Positions 1-7,523 of a DNA stretch of 51,348 nucleotides are shown one piece after another; positions within the stretch are counted from its first letter, which is position 1, and each line of letters opens with the position of its first letter. Both the position numbers and the translations under genes were made by a program. The stretch is from assembly GCA_947174805.1 (NCBI GenBank), contig CAMWKH010000021.1, forward strand, positions 1-51,348, in the 5' to 3' direction. A model generated the notes under the pieces. It was not told the origin of the DNA, searched no databases, and saw nothing but the letters and a program-made list of their open reading frames with translations. The stretch is from an uncultured Roseburia sp. (lineage in GTDB: Bacteria; Bacillota; Clostridia; Lachnospirales; Lachnospiraceae).

Positions 1-2
1 TG

Positions 3-182
3 GCAGAATATCCTGAAGGACATCCATTGGTTGGCGAGGAATTACTAGGGCGTATAGGTATACGCATTACATATTTTGATAACTACAATATTTTTTATTT
101 CTATGATATGCACGATGATATAGTATACATAATCAGAGTTCTATATAATAAGGTTAATTGGCAGAATATTCTTAAAAGATAA
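3..182 (+). CDS. RelE/ParE-like toxin, C-terminal part only
   Basis: This reading frame is open from the left edge of the window and stops at TAA 180-182, so only the last 59 residues are present. The fragment has the usual end of a type II RelE/ParE-family toxin: a YPEGHPLV-like stretch, a central NYNIFYFYD strand, then IVYIIRVLYNKVNWQNIL, matching the family pattern of an FY strand followed by VYILRVLYGRRDW. Such proteins are normally small ribosome-dependent mRNA interferases or gyrase poisons, paired with an antitoxin. Neither the N-terminus nor an antitoxin is inside the window, so activity cannot be judged. A terminator-like hairpin follows directly. The family call is by motif recognition only. 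Confidence 0.6.
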   Translation, partial: AEYPEGHPLVGEELLGRIGIRITYFDNYNIFYFYDMHDDIVYIIRVLYNKVNWQNILKR

Positions 183-203
183 ATTTACTGTAATTTGAAC
201 GAT

Positions 204-234
204 ACCCCCAAAGTTAAAAGGATTGGGGGTTTTG
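204..234 (+). terminator. Rho-independent terminator after the toxin fragment
   Basis: ACCCCCAA (204-211) pairs perfectly with TTGGGGGT (223-230), with an 11-base loop, followed by a short T run. It lies 21 bases after the toxin stop codon and partly overlaps the decayed 3' end of the transposase remnant on the other strand. Confidence 0.7.
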
Positions 235-976
235 CAATATATCATGATTATTTGGCATATAGTGGGTATTTGGATGCAGATAGAAAGGACAAGTTATAAA
301 TGTGTAGGTAATTGCGAAACTTATTAAGGTAGTTCGCAATATTGAATCAAAACTTGGTAAAAAAGGATTATGGGGATAACAGGGAATACCATTTTTATTA
401 ATGAAATAATCCTGTTTTTCAAGACCTGATCTTGCATTCAGCGGAATATAAGCTTTGGTAAAATGTTTATCTTTCCCAAAAGTGTTACCGGAAAGAAGGT
501 TCTTATAGAGTTGTGCAGTATCAAGAGCCGCATCATCAAGGAATGTTTTCGGATGGATCAGAGGATGTTTTGAAAAGAAGTCTTTCAGTGTTGGAATCAA
601 AAGTTTTGAATCGTGAACACATTTATCTTCGTCAGGGGAGCTGGATTTCTTTTCAAGAACAATATCAGGATGAGACGTCATAAAGTCTTTGTTATAAAAA
701 AAAGAGATGGCGGATGATGCACGGACCGTTGATAACAATACCAAACTGGAAGACATTGCAAAAATGACCATTTATATATAACTGTTTGATTTCAAGATTA
801 GCAGAAGCATAGGAAGGCATGGAGCCGTAAGCGGCTTTATAGGGGGCATAAGATTTATCAAAACCATGAGCTTTTGCATATGCCTTAAGCTGCTTAATGA
901 TTCTGTTAGCATACTTGGGATTATTTTCGGTAACAAATGCTTTGATGCCGGAAGAATCAAAGATGGGTATATTGGC
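214..976 (-). pseudogene. DDE-type IS transposase remnant (frameshifted, both ends missing)
   Basis: Read on the minus strand from about 976, the sequence encodes NIPIFDSSGIKAF, then ENNPKYANRIIKQLKAYAK, then MPSYASAN and IKQLYINGHF. After a one-base slip in a run of eight A (696-703) it continues in another frame with FFYNKDFMTSHPDIVLEKK, PTLKDFFSKHPLI, AYIPLNARSG and NENGIPCYPH-like text. These blocks, in this order, are what I know from clostridial DDE transposases of large IS elements; the exact IS family (IS1182-like or similar) is uncertain. The N-terminal third and the C-terminal metal-binding part are missing or unreadable, and no terminal inverted repeats are visible. It is dead and marks old insertion activity at this end of the window. 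The two minus-strand open stretches 214-771 and 772-960 are not separate genes. Confidence 0.75.
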
Positions 977-1118
977 TTAGAGCAGAGTATAAAAAGGTCT
1001 ATAGAAGATTATTTGAACAAGTTGGATGATGCTGTTTGTGATAGTCCAGTCATCAGTGCCGTAAACAGTAGAGCATGTAATAATGTTGAAAAAGAATTAG
1101 GAGAGATGAGGCAATTAA

Positions 1119-1418
1119 TATGGAGGCTTACATATTCAATTTGATATAGCACTTACAACCAAGCAAGGGTTGGAGTTATATAAGAATGAATTATATGATT
1201 TGATTATTACAGATATGGGAAGAGGAGATGAAAGTGATGCTGGATTATCACTTTTAAAAGAACTTAAATTATTGCATTGTAAAATACCAATTATAGTTTA
1301 TGCAAGCCGTAGAGCAATCGAAAGATACGGAGAGGAATCTTTACGATTAGGTGCATATAAAGTTACTAATGGGATAGGTAATATTATTTCTGTGATTTTA
1401 GATATTTTAGAATTATAG
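1119..1418 (+). pseudogene. Truncated response-regulator receiver-like domain
   Basis: The frame is open after a TAA at 1116-1118 and ends at TAG 1416-1418. It reads HIQFDIALTTKQGLELYK, then YDLIITDMGR, a GLSLLKEL helix, IPIIVYAS and GAYKVTN. This is the order of a CheY-like fold: DxxITD phospho-acceptor strand, then the V/I-Y-A-S strand, then GA near the end. The first beta strand with the acidic pocket (DD) is absent, and no ATG with a ribosome binding site precedes the recognisable part; the first ATG (1170) cuts into the domain. I therefore call it a truncated remnant rather than a functional stand-alone receiver. It resembles the stand-alone receiver proteins with a T/SDMGR motif found in effector or defence contexts. 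No partner gene is next to it. Confidence 0.45.
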
Positions 1419-1987
1419 AAATGGAAAGTGAATGGATGATTAAAAAGATATTATGGCGAAGAAACAGAAGTTATTGAGCGAAATATGTTCTAATTTGGTA
1501 CTCATGTGGAGTATATCATGTCGATGCCAAGAGTTGAGAAATATTAAACTGAAAAACTGTAGAAAACAAGGAATTTCCGGGAGTTGGGACTGTTTGTATG
1601 GCAGCTCTATCCCCTGGATTTTTTGCGTTTAGGAGCTCGTGGAAACTGGTCTTCTTTGAAAAATGGAGGAAAGTTGAGTAGATAGGTTGGATATTGGGAG
1701 TGTTGTGGTCAAGGAATTGCAGTACATTATGGATACGGTAAATGAGGAGGAAATGGCACAGTACCGAAGCCAGGCCAGGCGTCTGATAACGGAAACTACT
1801 TGGAATGTGGGGAAGTATTTCCCATGCTCTTTCATGTGTTCATATCCATATTAGGCAAAAGGTCACAGATTCTTATCAATTTACGATAATTGGCCGATAT
1901 ATAAAATGACGAATTAAAACGAAAGTAAGGCAGAGATATGGCAAAGGAAGAATTGATTCATATTATAAAATTTTGGAGGAAAAGATT
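1419..1987. other. Intergenic stretch with degenerate coding traces
   Basis: About 570 bases without a convincing gene. One plus-strand frame, roughly 1693-1854, reads like protein (DIGSVVVKELQYIMDTV, then EEEMAQYRSQARRLI and TETTWNVGKYFP), but it has no start codon with a ribosome binding site and I cannot assign it to a family. The end of the stretch contains the GGAGGA ribosome binding site (1975-1980) of the next gene. I see no RNA gene and no clear terminator. Confidence 0.4.
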
Positions 1988-3049
1988 ATGTCAATGAATA
2001 TTAATCAGGATTACAGCCAGTTTTATGTGGGGACGGAGCAGTTGAAAACTTACGGCTCCAATTTGGCGGCGAAGAGGGACACCCTTGTAAAATATGAGTT
2101 CAACACCAGGGATGAACATGGCAACAAGGTCATGGATAAGATGTCAAAGGAGGAAACCCTGCAGGCAATGAAAGACATCCGTTCACAGTATGGGGATGCG
2201 GTCATCGTGGAGTTTTCGGGAGACGGCATGGCGGCCCTTGTGGAAGGCAGGAAAGGCAGCATGGTGCCGGAGGATAAGGAAGCAATGGAGGCGAGAAATG
2301 CGGCATTCCAGAAAGAGATCACGCAGGTTGACAAGTCCCTGAATGAGCTTCCGGCATATTCAGGGATGTATAGTGCGGACAAGGCGGTTGCGTCTGCGCT
2401 GGAGAATTGCGGCAAGGAAGAACAGGGATTTGTGTATGACATTATCCGGCAGAACTTCCTTGTCGAGAACAGCGGCTCCATGACGGAGGAGGAGCGGCTG
2501 GCGAACATATCGCTTGGCATGAAGAAAGCGGAATATGCGGCGGAGAACTTTATCCCGGAGGAAAGCAGAAAATCGTTCATGGAGGCAATGGAATCCATTG
2601 CAAAACTGGCAAGCGGGGGAAAAGCGGACGGCAGCGGTAACATGGATTATGGGGTTGCAAAAGGCAGGTATCTTGGGCATGGAAGCAATCTCGTCCAGAC
2701 CACAAATGTACTCGACATGATGCGGACGATGGACAAAGACGCATATGAAGAATACCGGAAGATGGGGAAAAACGATGACGGCGGGCTTAGCTCGTTGAAA
2801 TATCTTACAAACTGGTATGCAGGTGCGATGAATAAGAATCCTTCGATGGTTGATAATTATGAGAAGCAGTGGGAGGAATATGAGGAGAAGAATGTAAAAA
2901 ATCAGAAACTGGATAAGACTTTTGCGGGCATAAAGACGGGAAGCAAGGCCGCTTTCTTTGAAAGCCTGAAAATGTTCCAGAGCAATAATCCCAATTTTCT
3001 CTCATCTATCATAAGCCGTGAGCTGACATCAAAGTTTTGGGGATTTTAG
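1988..3049 (+). CDS. Uncharacterised soluble protein (353 aa)
   Basis: The start is ATG 1988, because GGAGGA at 1975-1980 sits seven bases upstream; the upstream in-frame TTG (1973) overlaps that site and is unlikely. The protein is hydrophilic, has no signal peptide or membrane segment, and is rich in Glu, Lys, Met and Ala. It starts with MSMNINQDYSQFYVG. Residues about 50-90 hold a short alpha/beta segment (ETLQAMKDIRSQYGDAVIVEF) loosely similar in shape to the N-terminal part of the DUF6033-type protein at 40356. The rest is mainly helical, with a Gly-rich patch near residue 210. I do not recognise a characterised family. It stands alone: decayed sequence lies upstream and a strand switch follows. 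Proteins of this type appear as isolated cytoplasmic genes in Lachnospiraceae; that is memory, not something the sequence proves. Confidence 0.75.
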   Translation: MSMNINQDYSQFYVGTEQLKTYGSNLAAKRDTLVKYEFNTRDEHGNKVMDKMSKEETLQAMKDIRSQYGDAVIVEFSGDGMAALVEGRKGSMVPEDKEAMEARNAAFQKEITQVDKSLNELPAYSGMYSADKAVASALENCGKEEQGFVYDIIRQNFLVENSGSMTEEERLANISLGMKKAEYAAENFIPEESRKSFMEAMESIAKLASGGKADGSGNMDYGVAKGRYLGHGSNLVQTTNVLDMMRTMDKDAYEEYRKMGKNDDGGLSSLKYLTNWYAGAMNKNPSMVDNYEKQWEEYEEKNVKNQKLDKTFAGIKTGSKAAFFESLKMFQSNNPNFLSSIISRELTSKFWGF

Positions 3050-3218
3050 ACATTATGATGAACAGTAACGGGGGTGAGAAGGTCAAATCTGCACAGCGGA
3101 GCGAAACGGAAAAACCGGGGAAAATATTCCACAGTATGGCGTTGCTGCTCCCGTGTGGAGCATGGCCCTGAACAAGCGATGCACAACCGTTTTTTTCTTC
3201 ATGGAAACACCCATGATT
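3050..3218. other. Probable junction: short broken coding traces
   Basis: After the preceding stop there is a 38-codon ORF (3055-3171, starting MMNSNGGEKVKSAQRS), and in an overlapping frame a protein-like string (NIPQYGVAAPVWSMALNKR). Neither has a good ribosome binding site or continues. The sequence switches here from the base composition of the preceding gene to clearly A+T-richer DNA, so this may be the left edge of an inserted block. Inference only. Confidence 0.3.
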
Positions 3219-3983
3219 CTATTCTTTATAATGCAATATTTCGATTTTCAATAAAGATAGGGATATTAGCACCATTGACAATGAAAATATAACCGTATTA
3301 ATTGAATTTAGTTCCACCGCAAAAACTGTACATGCAGCATTTAATGCTGCGTGGAACAGTACACACAGCCAGACGCTTTTAGTCAATTTTCTGATAACCG
3401 CAAGGCTAAATGAAAAGCTGATTAAAAGAAGAAAGAATGCTCCAAAATTCATGTTTTGCTGTGAGGTTCCTGCCATGAAAAACAGAGGTACATGCCAAAG
3501 TCCCCAAATCGCACTGGTAAGCAATGTTGCAAGGCTAAAAGGCATCATCTTTTCAAGGTTTGGCTGCAAGATATATCTCCACCCAGCTTCCTCCAATCCG
3601 CCTTCCATGATAGATGTAAAAGTATATAAAAACAAATATACCAAAGGCATAGCAAGCTTAAAATTTTTAGTCAATAGTCCAGTGCCGATATAACTGCACA
3701 GAAGAAATAAGACAACAAAATAGTGAATAGGTTTTTGCTTAATGCCAAACACATTTTTCAACCACTCAAAGGGGGATACTCCGGCTCTTGTTAGTGAAAT
3801 GAAAGAAGCAATTGTAGTAGATGCTCCACCAAGTATGTACAGCGGATAGAACATAGTGGAATTGTTTTTTAGATAGCCGTATTGTTGTGCTATGGAAATA
3901 CCTCCCCAGGTAAGCCCCATTATTGCAAATGTAATCAATAAATAGGATAGTGTAATCTTTTTTGTTTGTTCTTGTTGTGTCAT
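3219..3983 (-). CDS. CPBP-family intramembrane metalloprotease
   Basis: This is a 254-residue polytopic membrane protein of the CPBP (Abi, CAAX protease and bacteriocin-processing) family. The catalytic signature is present: EEAGWR at about residues 131-136 in a membrane helix, HVPLF at about 164-168 and FHAALNA near residue 219, giving the Glu/Glu, Arg and two His expected to hold the metal. There are about seven or eight hydrophobic segments. The start is ATG 3983, which has GGAGGA eight bases upstream; an upstream in-frame start would lie inside the tetR gene. The ATG overlaps the stop codon of tetR (ATGA), so the two are translationally coupled and co-transcribed from the tetR promoter. 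Family members cleave membrane proteins, process or give immunity to peptides, or act as membrane scaffolds. The substrate here is unknown. Confidence 0.88.
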   Translation of the reverse strand: MTQQEQTKKITLSYLLITFAIMGLTWGGISIAQQYGYLKNNSTMFYPLYILGGASTTIASFISLTRAGVSPFEWLKNVFGIKQKPIHYFVVLFLLCSYIGTGLLTKNFKLAMPLVYLFLYTFTSIMEGGLEEAGWRYILQPNLEKMMPFSLATLLTSAIWGLWHVPLFFMAGTSQQNMNFGAFFLLLISFSFSLAVIRKLTKSVWLCVLFHAALNAACTVFAVELNSINTVIFSLSMVLISLSLLKIEILHYKE

Positions 3984-4576
3984 TGATTCCTCCCACAGGA
4001 AAACAAGGTTAATATTGTTTCTATCTTGTCCTCCCATTTTTCATTGTAAGTTGTATTTTTCATTGTTGCAATAGACGCAAGGCCATGTACCAGAGCAAAC
4101 ATAGCTATAATAACGTCATTCATTTTTTCATGAGAAAGCCCTGTTGGGGTTAGTGCCTGAATAGCAGTTTGACGAAATATCTCATAGGGTTTGTAATTAT
4201 TTGCGGGGTCTGCATTATATGAAAAATCAACCATGACTTCCCTTCGAGAAAACAGAAATGAAAAGTAATGCGGATTCTCCAAAAAGAATGTCACATATGC
4301 TTTTCCTAAATATGTAAGTATTTCTTCTTTTTCCGAACATGTCTCTATTACATGCATCAGAGTTTTTGATAATTCAAATGCAACATGTTCTTGCATGGCA
4401 TGTATCAAATCGTCTTTATTCTTAAAATGTGCATACGGTGCAGCGTGGCTAACACCGCAAGCAGAAGCAACTTTTCTCATTGATAGGTTGGTATCTCCTT
4501 CTAAACTTATAATCTCAATACTCTTTTCAATTAGCGAATCTCTTAAATTTTCATGATGATATGACTTGGTACCCAA
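3980..4576 (-). CDS. TetR/AcrR-family repressor, probably autoregulatory
   Basis: This is a 198-residue TetR-type regulator. The N-terminal helix-turn-helix reads NLRDSLIEKSIEII, then LSMRKVASACGVSHAAPYAHFKNKDDLIHAM. The ligand-binding half contains FALVHGLASI near the end, as in TetR proteins with the WHG-type C-terminal domain. I chose TTG 4576 as start (protein beginning with Met-Gly-Thr-Lys-Ser-Tyr) because AAGGAG lies seven bases upstream and the family begins just there; the frame stays open upstream, but that region is the promoter/operator. The stop codon overlaps the start of the CPBP protease by four bases (ATGA). A near-perfect sigma-A promoter embedded in large inverted repeats lies directly upstream, strongly suggesting that this protein represses its own operon. 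Confidence 0.88.
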   Translation of the reverse strand: MGTKSYHHENLRDSLIEKSIEIISLEGDTNLSMRKVASACGVSHAAPYAHFKNKDDLIHAMQEHVAFELSKTLMHVIETCSEKEEILTYLGKAYVTFFLENPHYFSFLFSRREVMVDFSYNADPANNYKPYEIFRQTAIQALTPTGLSHEKMNDVIIAMFALVHGLASIATMKNTTYNEKWEDKIETILTLFSCGRNQ

Positions 4577-4590
4577 AGAAAATCTCCTTT

Positions 4591-4645
4591 CAAACTTGAC
4601 ACTGTCTATATTATACTGCGCAAACTTTACAGTGTCAAGTTTGCG
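4591..4645 (-). promoter_or_regulatory. tetR-CPBP promoter with overlapping palindromic operators
   Basis: Read on the minus strand, TTGACA (4633-4638) is followed after 17 bases by TATAAT (4610-4615): a consensus sigma-A promoter. A perfect 15-base inverted repeat, CAAACTTGACACTGT at 4591-4605 and its complement at 4629-4643, surrounds the -10 box and includes the -35 box. A second overlapping repeat, CGCAAACTT at 4619-4627 with AAGTTTGCG at 4637-4645, flanks the -35 box. Repeats of this kind covering both promoter elements are typical TetR-family operators, so binding should block RNA polymerase. Confidence 0.85.
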
Positions 4646-4734
4646 TAATATAGCAGTTATTTTGCAAGCAGTCTTTCCTGCCGATTGTAACCATGACAGT
4701 AAAAGTAAATCACGGTGCAATGGAGGGAAAGGGT

Positions 4735-4923
4735 ATGGGTTTTATAATGGGCATAGATCATGTAATATCCATAATTAGTATATTGGGTTCTTCTGTAATA
4801 ACCTTAATATTGTCTACATTTTTCTTTCAGCCGGTGCAAGATAAAGAAAACTATTTATATCGAAAAAGAGAGTACATGAATCTATATATGGATTTGCGCA
4901 AAATCTATTTTATTGACTTATAA
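4735..4923 (+). CDS. Small hypothetical protein with one membrane segment
   Basis: This is a 62-residue ORF starting at ATG 4735, with GGAGGG about eight bases upstream. It has one hydrophobic helix (ISIISILGSSVITLILSTFF) followed by a charged, Tyr-rich tail. It resembles the N-terminus of some phage or plasmid membrane proteins but matches no family I know. The promoter of the next gene overlaps its stop codon, and it sits in A+T-rich DNA between divergent regulators, so it could be a gene fragment or a chance frame. Confidence 0.3.
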   Translation: MGFIMGIDHVISIISILGSSVITLILSTFFFQPVQDKENYLYRKREYMNLYMDLRKIYFIDL

Positions 4924-4941
4924 GTATTTTTTTGCTAAAAT
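4913..4941 (+). promoter_or_regulatory. Sigma-A promoter of the second tetR gene
   Basis: TTGACT (4913-4918), a 17-base spacer, then TAAAAT (4936-4941), about 30 bases before the TTG start at 4972. It overlaps the 3' end of the small ORF upstream. Confidence 0.65.
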
Positions 4942-4971
4942 GAAAGTGTTCACTTGCATGGAGGTGATATT

Positions 4972-5547
4972 TTGGATGAAACAAGTCAAAAAATTATAGA
5001 TGCCGCAATGATGCTGGTAAGAGATAATGGGTATGTTGCCACTACGACGAAAGCCATTGCAAAAGCGGCAGGCGTGAATGAGTGTACCCTGTTTCGGAAA
5101 TTTAAGAATAAGAAAGATATTGTGCTGCAAGGTGTAAACCAAGCTGGGTGGAGGGCAAATATAACTCCAGAAATTTTTGAAAATGTGCAGTGGGATTTGC
5201 AGGCAGACATAGAGATGTTTATGAGGGCATATATGGACAGGATGACCCCGGATTTTGTAAATTTGTCTATCGGTTTGAGAGCACCGCAGTTATATGAGGA
5301 AACGTCTGCCCTTATTATGAAAGTTCCACAGGCTTTTTTATCGTCATTTACGGAGTATCTTAATAAAATGTTTGATTCGGGAAAAATACCCAAAGCAGAT
5401 TTTGATGCTCTGGCGCTAACAGTTTTTTCATCAACATTTGGCTATGCGTTTTTAAATGCGTCTTTCGGCAATGAATTATCTAAAGTAGAAAAAGAGGAAT
5501 ACATAAAAAGCAGTGTACAGATGTTTATAAAAGGATTAGAACAGTAA
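4972..5547 (+). CDS. TetR-family transcriptional regulator
   Basis: This 191-residue TetR-type regulator has the N-terminal DNA-binding domain SQKIIDAAMMLVRDNGY, then TTTKAIAKAAGVNECTLFRKFKNKKDIV at about residues 5-50. The rest is an all-helical ligand-binding domain with no diagnostic residues that I can read. TTG 4972 is taken as the start because GGAGG (4960-4964) lies seven bases upstream; the TTG at 4954 overlaps that site. The gene is followed by a 12-base-arm inverted repeat and then, 84 bases downstream on the same strand, by ilvB. Whether it controls ilvB, or acts on a gene lost from this block, cannot be told from the sequence. Confidence 0.85.
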   Translation: MDETSQKIIDAAMMLVRDNGYVATTTKAIAKAAGVNECTLFRKFKNKKDIVLQGVNQAGWRANITPEIFENVQWDLQADIEMFMRAYMDRMTPDFVNLSIGLRAPQLYEETSALIMKVPQAFLSSFTEYLNKMFDSGKIPKADFDALALTVFSSTFGYAFLNASFGNELSKVEKEEYIKSSVQMFIKGLEQ

Positions 5548-5550
5548 AAA

Positions 5551-5577
5551 TCGGTACTGCCCTGTGGGTAGTACCGA
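5551..5577. promoter_or_regulatory. Inverted repeat between tetR and ilvB
   Basis: TCGGTACTGCCC (5551-5562) and GGGTAGTACCGA (5566-5577) form a stem with a three-base loop and one G/T mismatch. On the plus strand it is followed by A residues, not T, so it is a poor terminator in that direction; on the minus strand it is followed by ATTTTT. It may be a TetR operator for ilvB, a minus-strand terminator, or a transcript-stabilising hairpin at the end of tetR. Confidence 0.5.
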
Positions 5578-5631
5578 AAAAAATGAAATTTGTGCAAGCA
5601 AGCGCACGCATACAAGAGGAGGAATGATATT

Positions 5632-7422
5632 ATGGAGATAACAGGTGCTGAATTATTTGTAAAAGCATTAAAGGAAGAATCTGTTACAACTTTATTTGCT
5701 TATCCGGGAGGGCAGGCAATAGACCTGTTTAATGCGTTATATGGAGAAAAGGAGATAGATGTAATTCTGCCACGCCATGAGCAGGGGTTAGTCCATGCGG
5801 CAGACGGATATGCCCGTTCCACAGGAAAAATAGGTGTCTGCCTTGTGACAAGCGGACCGGGAGCTGCCAATCTCGTTACGGGTATTGCCACTGCAAATAT
5901 TGACAGTGTTCCCCTTGTATGTTTTACAGGACAAGTGCCAACTAACCTTATTGGGAAGGATGCTTTTCAGGAAGTGGATATCGTAGGCATCACAAGAAGC
6001 ATCAGCAAATATGCGGTAAGGGTACGAAAAAGGGAGGATTTGGCAGAGACAATCAAAAAGGCTTTTTATATTGCAAGAACAGGAAAGCCAGGAGTTGTTG
6101 TAGTTGATTTGCCAAAGGATGTTCAGAGGGCGTATGGCAGTGATGTTTATCCAAAAGAAATATCGGTCAGAGGGTATAAGCCGAATACTTCCGTTCATAC
6201 GGGACAGTTAAATAAAGCATTGGATATTTTGAACCATGCGAAAAAACCGGTTTTTTTAATAGGGGGCGGAGTTAAGATTGCCCATGCAAATAAAGAAATG
6301 ACACAGCTTGCCGAATTGACAGGAGTTCCCGTTATTACAACGATTATGGGAAAAGGAGCAATTCCCACAACAAATAATTTGTATGTTGGGAATATAGGCA
6401 TTCACGGAAGTTATGCAGCCAATTCTGCTATCAGCAAATGTGATGTCCTTTTCTCAATAGGAACAAGGTTCAATGACCGTATTACTGGGAAAATCGAAGA
6501 ATTTGCAGCAAAGGCAAAGGTTATCCATATCGACATTGATAGGGCATCTATTTCCCGCAATGTTGCTGCTGACGTTCCAATCGCAGCCGATGCAAAAAAG
6601 GCGATATGTGCTTTGCTTGAAAAGGCAAAGCCGCTTCATATTTCAGAATGGACAGATGAAATAAACCGCCTAAAAATGGAATATCCGATTGACATGGAAA
6701 AAAGCGGTTTGACTCCGCAGATGGTTATTCAATCTATCAATGAACTTTTTGAAGATGCTGTTGTAACCACTGATGTAGGTCAAAATCAGTTATGGACAAC
6801 GCAGTTTCTTGATATTGACGAGAATAAGCAAATGCTGACATCTGGAGGCTTGGGAACGATGGGATACGGTTTTCCCGCCGCAATCGGGGCGAAGCTTGGA
6901 AATCCCCATAAAGATGTAATTGCCATTTCTGGTGATGGAGGTATGCAGATGAACATTCAAGAAATGGCGACTGCCATTGTTTATGAACTGCCGATTATTA
7001 TCTGCATATTGAATAATGGATATTTGGGGAATGTGCGGCAATGGCAGGAGATGTTTTATGACAGGCGTTATTCGAGTACCTGTATGCGTTACCGAAGGAG
7101 CTGTGAAAAGGGATGCAATACCCCCAATCATTGCTGTCCGGAATATACGCCTGATTTTATCGCACTGGCAGAAAGCTACGGGGCGAAAGGCATCCGTGTT
7201 ACAAGAGCAGAGGATATAAAAACAGCATTGATAAGTGCAAAGCAGAATACGAAAACGCCTACGGTTATTGAATTTATCATAGACAGAGAAATCAATGTTA
7301 TGCCCATTGTTCCACCGGGGAACTCCCTTAGCGACATGATTTTGGAAAGTGAGGAAAGCACAGATTTAAAAGTATTCGGAATTACAATGATAGATTATGA
7401 TGGTTCTACTCCGAACCAATGA
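5632..7422 (+). CDS. ilvB: Acetolactate synthase large subunit
   Basis: This 596-residue thiamine-diphosphate enzyme joins two pyruvates to 2-acetolactate, or pyruvate and 2-oxobutyrate, as the first common step of branched-chain amino acid synthesis. The start is ATG 5632 with GAGGAGG upstream. It has the TPP-activating Glu (E50 in RHEQGLVHAADGYAR), the middle FAD/regulatory domain, and the TPP-binding motif GDGGMQMNIQE, then ILNNGYLGNVRQWQ. PIVPPGNSLSDMI near the end is typical of the anabolic enzyme. An unusual stretch after FYDRRYSSTC inserts about 18 residues with five Cys (484, 491, 495, 501, 502) before the normal DFIALAESYGA. No regulatory subunit (ilvN) or other ilv/leu gene is nearby, so it is an orphan; a TetR gene lies upstream. 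No T-box or leader attenuator was seen. Confidence 0.93.
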   Translation: MEITGAELFVKALKEESVTTLFAYPGGQAIDLFNALYGEKEIDVILPRHEQGLVHAADGYARSTGKIGVCLVTSGPGAANLVTGIATANIDSVPLVCFTGQVPTNLIGKDAFQEVDIVGITRSISKYAVRVRKREDLAETIKKAFYIARTGKPGVVVVDLPKDVQRAYGSDVYPKEISVRGYKPNTSVHTGQLNKALDILNHAKKPVFLIGGGVKIAHANKEMTQLAELTGVPVITTIMGKGAIPTTNNLYVGNIGIHGSYAANSAISKCDVLFSIGTRFNDRITGKIEEFAAKAKVIHIDIDRASISRNVAADVPIAADAKKAICALLEKAKPLHISEWTDEINRLKMEYPIDMEKSGLTPQMVIQSINELFEDAVVTTDVGQNQLWTTQFLDIDENKQMLTSGGLGTMGYGFPAAIGAKLGNPHKDVIAISGDGGMQMNIQEMATAIVYELPIIICILNNGYLGNVRQWQEMFYDRRYSSTCMRYRRSCEKGCNTPNHCCPEYTPDFIALAESYGAKGIRVTRAEDIKTALISAKQNTKTPTVIEFIIDREINVMPIVPPGNSLSDMILESEESTDLKVFGITMIDYDGSTPNQ

Positions 7423-7523
7423 AACCAAAGGCCAAAAGACAAGCATTGTGGAAATGAGCATAACAGTTGACGGAATCATTTATTTTCTGATATTTTTTGT
7501 AAAGGAGGGCTTGAAAATTTGAG

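Noticed and set aside
1..180. Near-repeat TGGCAGAATAT at position 1 and at position 160
   Set aside because: The two copies fall in different frames of the toxin fragment and are too short and diverged to call a duplication.
866..1144. Plus-strand 92-codon ORF
   Set aside because: Its first third is antisense to the transposase remnant, it lacks a ribosome binding site, and the remainder matches nothing I recognise.
1938..1997. Possible 19-codon leader peptide overlapping the start of the 1988 gene
   Set aside because: No good ribosome binding site and no attenuator structure; probably a chance frame.
2050..2643. Long minus-strand ORF inside the 1988 gene
   Set aside because: Antisense shadow of a gene with clear coding character and a strong ribosome binding site on the other strand.
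5548..5631. T-box or peptide attenuator before ilvB
   Set aside because: Only 84 bases separate the genes, with one palindrome and no T-box sequence or Leu/Val/Ile-rich leader peptide.
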